Source: Pseudomonas sp. ADAK18
Lineage (GTDB): Bacteria; Pseudomonadota; Gammaproteobacteria; Pseudomonadales; Pseudomonadaceae
Reading direction: 5' to 3'
Assembly (NCBI RefSeq): GCF_012935695.1
Contig: NZ_CP052859.1
Coordinates: forward strand, 5,931,001 to 5,995,000
Length of the DNA: 64,000 nt
Shown piece after piece: positions 61,106-64,000 of this stretch. Within the stretch, counting starts at the first letter, position 1; every line of letters begins with the position of its first letter. Position numbers and translations under genes: made by a program. The notes beneath the pieces are model-generated. The model saw nothing but the letters and a program-made list of their open reading frames with translations. It searched no databases and was not told where the DNA came from.

Positions 61106-61817
61106 CGACCCGCAACCAGCGTTCCAGCAGTTTGAAGCCACGCACCAGCACATAGGCCATCAGCAGGTAGAACAAACCGGCGGCGAAGAAGATCTCCACC
61201 GGCAGGTAAGTCCGGGCAATGATGGTACGGGCCATGCCGGTCAGTTCCAGCAAGGTCACGGTACTGGCCAGGGCGCTGGCCTTGAGCATCAGGATCACTT
61301 CGTTGCTGTAGGCCGGCAGGCCGATGCGCGCCGCACGCGGCAGGATGATGTAGAACAGCGCCTTGGGTTTGGACATGCCCAAGGCCCGCGCGGCTTCGAT
61401 TTCACCCGGCGGAATGGCCTGGATTGCGCCCCGCAGGATCTCGGCGATATAGGCGGCGGTGTGCAGGGTCATGGTGGCGGTGGCGCACCAGAACGGGTCC
61501 CGCAGGTACGGCCACATCGCGCTTTCGCGCACGGCGTCGAACTGCGCCAGGCCGTAATAGACCAGGAACAGTTGCACCAACAGCGGCGTGCCACGGAAGA
61601 AGAAGATGTAGCAGTAGGGCAGGGTGCGCACGTACCACAGGCGCGATGAGCGCGCGATGCCCAGTGGAATCGCCAGCAGTAGGCCTGCGATGACCGCGAT
61701 GGCCACCAGCTCCATGGTCAGGGTCGCGCCCTGGGCCAGTTTCGGCAGCCATTTGATAATGACCGCCCAGTTCAGGCCGAGGTCGAAATGCGACAGCCAG
61801 CTGTAGTCGCCACTCAT
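61086..61817 (-). CDS. hisM: Polar amino-acid ABC transporter permease (HisM-like)
   Basis: Inner-membrane permease of 243 residues of the HisM/GlnP class. The transport motif is present (IPPGEIEAARALGMSKPKAL near 150), with helices at about 20-48, 65-90, 100-120, 180-205 and 210-230. The N terminus is MSGDYSWLSHFDLGL. The ATG at 61817 follows GAGGAG and overlaps the stop of the first permease gene (ATGA). With HisQ it forms the pore for basic amino acids; arginine, ornithine or histidine are likely by family. Confidence 0.9.
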   Translation of the reverse strand: MSGDYSWLSHFDLGLNWAVIIKWLPKLAQGATLTMELVAIAVIAGLLLAIPLGIARSSRLWYVRTLPYCYIFFFRGTPLLVQLFLVYYGLAQFDAVRESAMWPYLRDPFWCATATMTLHTAAYIAEILRGAIQAIPPGEIEAARALGMSKPKALFYIILPRAARIGLPAYSNEVILMLKASALASTVTLLELTGMARTIIARTYLPVEIFFAAGLFYLLMAYVLVRGFKLLERWLRVDACQGR

Positions 61818-62509
61818 TGCGTGCTCCTCGCAAAGCCGCGAGCGGCGCGTTTTTCCAGGAAGTACATGCCGGTCATGGCCAGGACGGTGAGGCCCAGGTA
61901 CATGAAGGCCGCGACCATGAAGAAGGTGAACGGCTGCTTGGTAACGGTCACGCCGATCTGCGCGTGGCGCATGATTTCTTCCAGGCCGATCACCGAAACC
62001 AGCGCGGTGTCCTTCATCAAAATCATGAACAGGTTGCCCAGGCCCGGCAGGGCGATGCGCCACATCTGCGGCATGATAAGCCGAGTGAAGATGCGAAACT
62101 TCGACAGGCCCAGTGCGACACCGGCTTCACGGTGGCCCTTGGGAATGGCCAGGATCGCGCCGCGGAACACTTCCGTGGCATAGGCGCCAAAGCACAGGCC
62201 CAGGGCGATCACGCCGGCGGCGAAAGCGCTGAGGGAAAGGTCGGGGTTGCCGAAAAACTCCCCGAGGGCCCGCATCAGGTTGACGGTGCCGAAGTAAATC
62301 AACAGCACCCACAGCAGTTCCGGGATGCCGCGAACCACTGTCGAATAAGCGCCGCCAAGCCATTGCAACGGCTTGTACGGAGAAGTCTTGGCCAAGGCAC
62401 CGGCCAGGCCCAACACCAGCCCCAGGCACAAAGCCGTGAGCGCCAGTTTGACGGTCATCAGCGCGCCGGCTGCGAGCGCCGGGCCGAATCCGTAGAGATC
62501 GAAATTCAT
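61814..62509 (-). CDS. hisQ: Polar amino-acid ABC transporter permease (HisQ-like)
   Basis: Inner-membrane permease of 231 residues (MNFDLYGFGPALAAGALMTV). About five helices and the EAA-type loop (AIPKGHREAGVALGLSKFRI near 120) match HisQ. LRALGEFFGNPDLSL marks the short periplasmic loop. It overlaps hisM by four bases and follows the binding-protein gene by 71 bp. Confidence 0.9.
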   Translation of the reverse strand: MNFDLYGFGPALAAGALMTVKLALTALCLGLVLGLAGALAKTSPYKPLQWLGGAYSTVVRGIPELLWVLLIYFGTVNLMRALGEFFGNPDLSLSAFAAGVIALGLCFGAYATEVFRGAILAIPKGHREAGVALGLSKFRIFTRLIMPQMWRIALPGLGNLFMILMKDTALVSVIGLEEIMRHAQIGVTVTKQPFTFFMVAAFMYLGLTVLAMTGMYFLEKRAARGFARSTQ

Positions 62510-62580
62510 GATTAGTCGTTTCGCAAGGCAAAGCTCAGGACCGGCGCGCTCAAGCGAGCGCGCCAGACAGGCAATTCAGA

Positions 62581-63333
62581 TCATTCGATGCTGAAAGGGA
62601 AGTACTTGTCGTTGATCTTCTTATAGGTGCCGTCGGCCTTGATTTCGGCCAGGGCTTTGTTCAGACGCTCGCGCAGCGGGTCGCCTTTACGCACGGCAAT
62701 ACCGATTTTGTCGCTTTCCACCACCGGGTCGCCCTTGAACTCGTAGGCAGAGCCGTCTTTGCTCTTGAGCCATTCGTACTGCACGTACTTGTCGGCAAGG
62801 ATCCCGTCCAGACGGCCGGAAGTCAGGTCGAGGTAGGCGTTTTCCTGGGTGTCATAGAGCTTGGAGGTGGTGTCAGGCAGCTTGTCTTCCAGGTAGGTAC
62901 CGGCCAGCGTCGCACGTTGTGCACCGATGATCTTGCCCTTCAGGTAAGTGGCGTCGGTCTTGAAGTCTTTGGTGGCTTTAGGTGCGATGAACTGCAGCTT
63001 GTTGGAGTAGTACGGGTCGGTGAAGTCGACGGCCTGCTTGCGTTCATCGGTGATGGACAGCGAGGAGACCAGGAAGTCGAACTTCTTGGCGTTCAGGGCC
63101 GGGATGATGCCGTCCCAATCCGAGACATACACTTCGCACTTCTCGACTTTCATCTTGGCGCACAGGGCGTCGCCGATGTCTTTGTCGAAGCCCACGACGT
63201 TGCCGCTGGCATCTTTATTGTTGAACGGCGGGTAAGCCGCTTCGATCCCCATTTTCAGGGTCTCAGCCATGGCCGAGGCGCTGAACGCCATCGATACGGC
63301 CGCGGCCAGGAGGAATTTTTTATAGTTCTGCAT
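62581..63333 (-). CDS. hisJ: Periplasmic basic amino-acid binding protein (HisJ/ArgT-like)
   Basis: Solute-binding protein of 250 residues. A signal peptide (about 1-23, AAAVSMAFSASAMA) precedes the mature start ETLKMGIEAAYPPFNNKDAS. Binding-site segments are GFDKDIGDALCAKM, VSDWDGIIPALNAKKFDFLV and SSLSITDERKQAVDFTDPYY near 90-110. The ATG at 63333 follows CGGAG. Position between the ATPase and permease genes, and the sequence type, indicate lysine/arginine/ornithine or histidine uptake; the exact ligand is not determined. Confidence 0.9.
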   Translation of the reverse strand: MQNYKKFLLAAAVSMAFSASAMAETLKMGIEAAYPPFNNKDASGNVVGFDKDIGDALCAKMKVEKCEVYVSDWDGIIPALNAKKFDFLVSSLSITDERKQAVDFTDPYYSNKLQFIAPKATKDFKTDATYLKGKIIGAQRATLAGTYLEDKLPDTTSKLYDTQENAYLDLTSGRLDGILADKYVQYEWLKSKDGSAYEFKGDPVVESDKIGIAVRKGDPLRERLNKALAEIKADGTYKKINDKYFPFSIE

Positions 63334-63346
63334 GCATGTTGCTCCG

Positions 63347-64000
63347 TTAGCGGTTGCTGGACATGAATTGTTTGCAGCGCGCCGAAAGCGGGTTCTCGAA
63401 CACCTGCTGTGGCGATCCTTGCTCTTCGACCAGGCCCTGGTGGAGGAACACCACTTCACTGGACACCTGACGGGCAAAGCCCATTTCATGGGTGACCAGC
63501 AGCATGGTGCGGCCTTCTTCGGCCAGTGCGCGGATCACATTAAGTACTTCCTGAACCATTTCCGGGTCAAGGGCCGAGGTCGGCTCATCGAACAAAATGA
63601 CTTTGGGCTGCATGGCCAGGGTGCGGGCAATCGCGGCGCGTTGTTGCTGGCCGCCGGACAGTTGCGCGGGGTAGGCGTGGCGCTTGTCGCTGATGCCGAC
63701 CTTGGCCAGCAAGGCTTCGGCCACTTCGATGGCTTCGGCCTTGCTCTGGCCGAGCACCCGGCGCGGGGCCTCGATGATGTTGTCGAGGATGCTCATGTGC
63801 GGCCACAGGTTAAAGTTTTGAAACACAAAACCGATTTCGCTGCGCAGGCGGTTGATCTGTTTGCCGTCGGCGGCCATCAGCTCACCGTTTTTTGCGGCCT
63901 TGAGCTTGAGTTCTTCGCCGGCCACCAGGATTTGCCCCTGGTGCGGGTTTTCCAGCAGGTTGATGCAACGCAGGAACGTGGACTTGCCGGAACCGGAGGA
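63347..64000 (-). CDS. hisP: Amino-acid ABC transporter ATP-binding protein (HisP-like), 5' end off window
   Basis: ATPase subunit of the transporter; 218 codons including the stop are inside the window and the start lies to the right. At the window edge the Walker A end is just visible (SGSGKSTFLRCINLLE). The HisP-type insert (KAAKNGELMAADGKQ) is followed by the Q-loop IGFVFQNFNLWPHM, the signature LSGGQQQRAAIARTLA, and Walker B VILFDEPTSALD. The His switch is in MLLVTHEMGFARQ. It is the upstream gene of the transporter set; truncation is only the window end. Confidence 0.93.
   Translation of the reverse strand, partial: SSGSGKSTFLRCINLLENPHQGQILVAGEELKLKAAKNGELMAADGKQINRLRSEIGFVFQNFNLWPHMSILDNIIEAPRRVLGQSKAEAIEVAEALLAKVGISDKRHAYPAQLSGGQQQRAAIARTLAMQPKVILFDEPTSALDPEMVQEVLNVIRALAEEGRTMLLVTHEMGFARQVSSEVVFLHQGLVEEQGSPQQVFENPLSARCKQFMSSNR

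Overview
This window is a chromosomal segment of a fluorescent Pseudomonas, most likely the P. fluorescens group. The reasons are its GC-rich coding sequence, the core gene order ompR-envZ / rimK / hslR-hslO-pckA known from Pseudomonas, dctB-dctD, aguB-aguA, an OprD-family porin, and many extragenic palindromes built on GAGCGGGCTTGCTCGCGAA. No rRNA, CRISPR array or complete prophage is visible. One tRNA gene (tRNA-Thr, TGT) lies at 57.6 kb.

Layout. 0-9 kb: the 5' part of tex, then ompR-envZ (with an unusual hairpin spacer), rimB-rimK (ribosomal S6 glutamylation, without rimA), the heat-shock genes hslR and hslO, and pckA. 9-20 kb: an EamA transporter, a DUF1493 protein, a RecQ-like helicase, a thioesterase, a glycine-zipper protein, a YdeP-type molybdenum oxidoreductase overlapping fdhD, a BON-LysM protein, yrfG, nudE-cysQ and a YiiD-type thioesterase. 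20-27 kb: dctB-dctD (C4-dicarboxylate sensing) downstream of the dTDP-rhamnose genes rfbBACD. 27-36 kb: a 969-residue kinase-like / hybrid / class III aminotransferase fusion, the agmatine-to-putrescine genes aguB-aguA, a TonB-dependent siderophore receptor with a Fur-like site, and a DsbA-family protein. 36-44 kb: an OprD porin with an attenuator-like leader, an M48 protease, a tautomerase plus an SDR lacking the catalytic Tyr, and a tightly packed operon of a stand-alone CHASE2 protein, a small periplasmic protein and an M48 lipoprotein protease.

44-51 kb looks inserted or rearranged. A broken DUF3077 copy and a related intact copy form imperfect direct repeats around an ATPase and an AraC-controlled envelope operon (DUF1254, MipA/OmpV, class A acid phosphatase, outer-membrane barrel). 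A 25-bp fragment of the M48 gene marks the right-hand repeat. 51-57.6 kb is an accessory island next to tRNA-Thr: an SH3 protein, an unrecognised 325-residue protein, an IS66 remnant, a 790-residue archaeo-eukaryotic primase plus SF2 helicase protein of the kind found in TOTE conflict systems, and a DinJ-YafQ toxin-antitoxin pair with its operator. 57.7-64 kb returns to core genes: a LuxR solo divergent from hchA across a perfect 18-bp palindrome, a methyltransferase, and a polar amino-acid ABC transporter (genes in the order hisP, hisJ, hisQ, hisM) running off the right edge.

The best candidates for undescribed systems are the primase-helicase island, the CHASE2/M48 operon, the DUF1254-MipA-phosphatase operon, and the leader-ORF/DUF3077 unit with its broken second copy.
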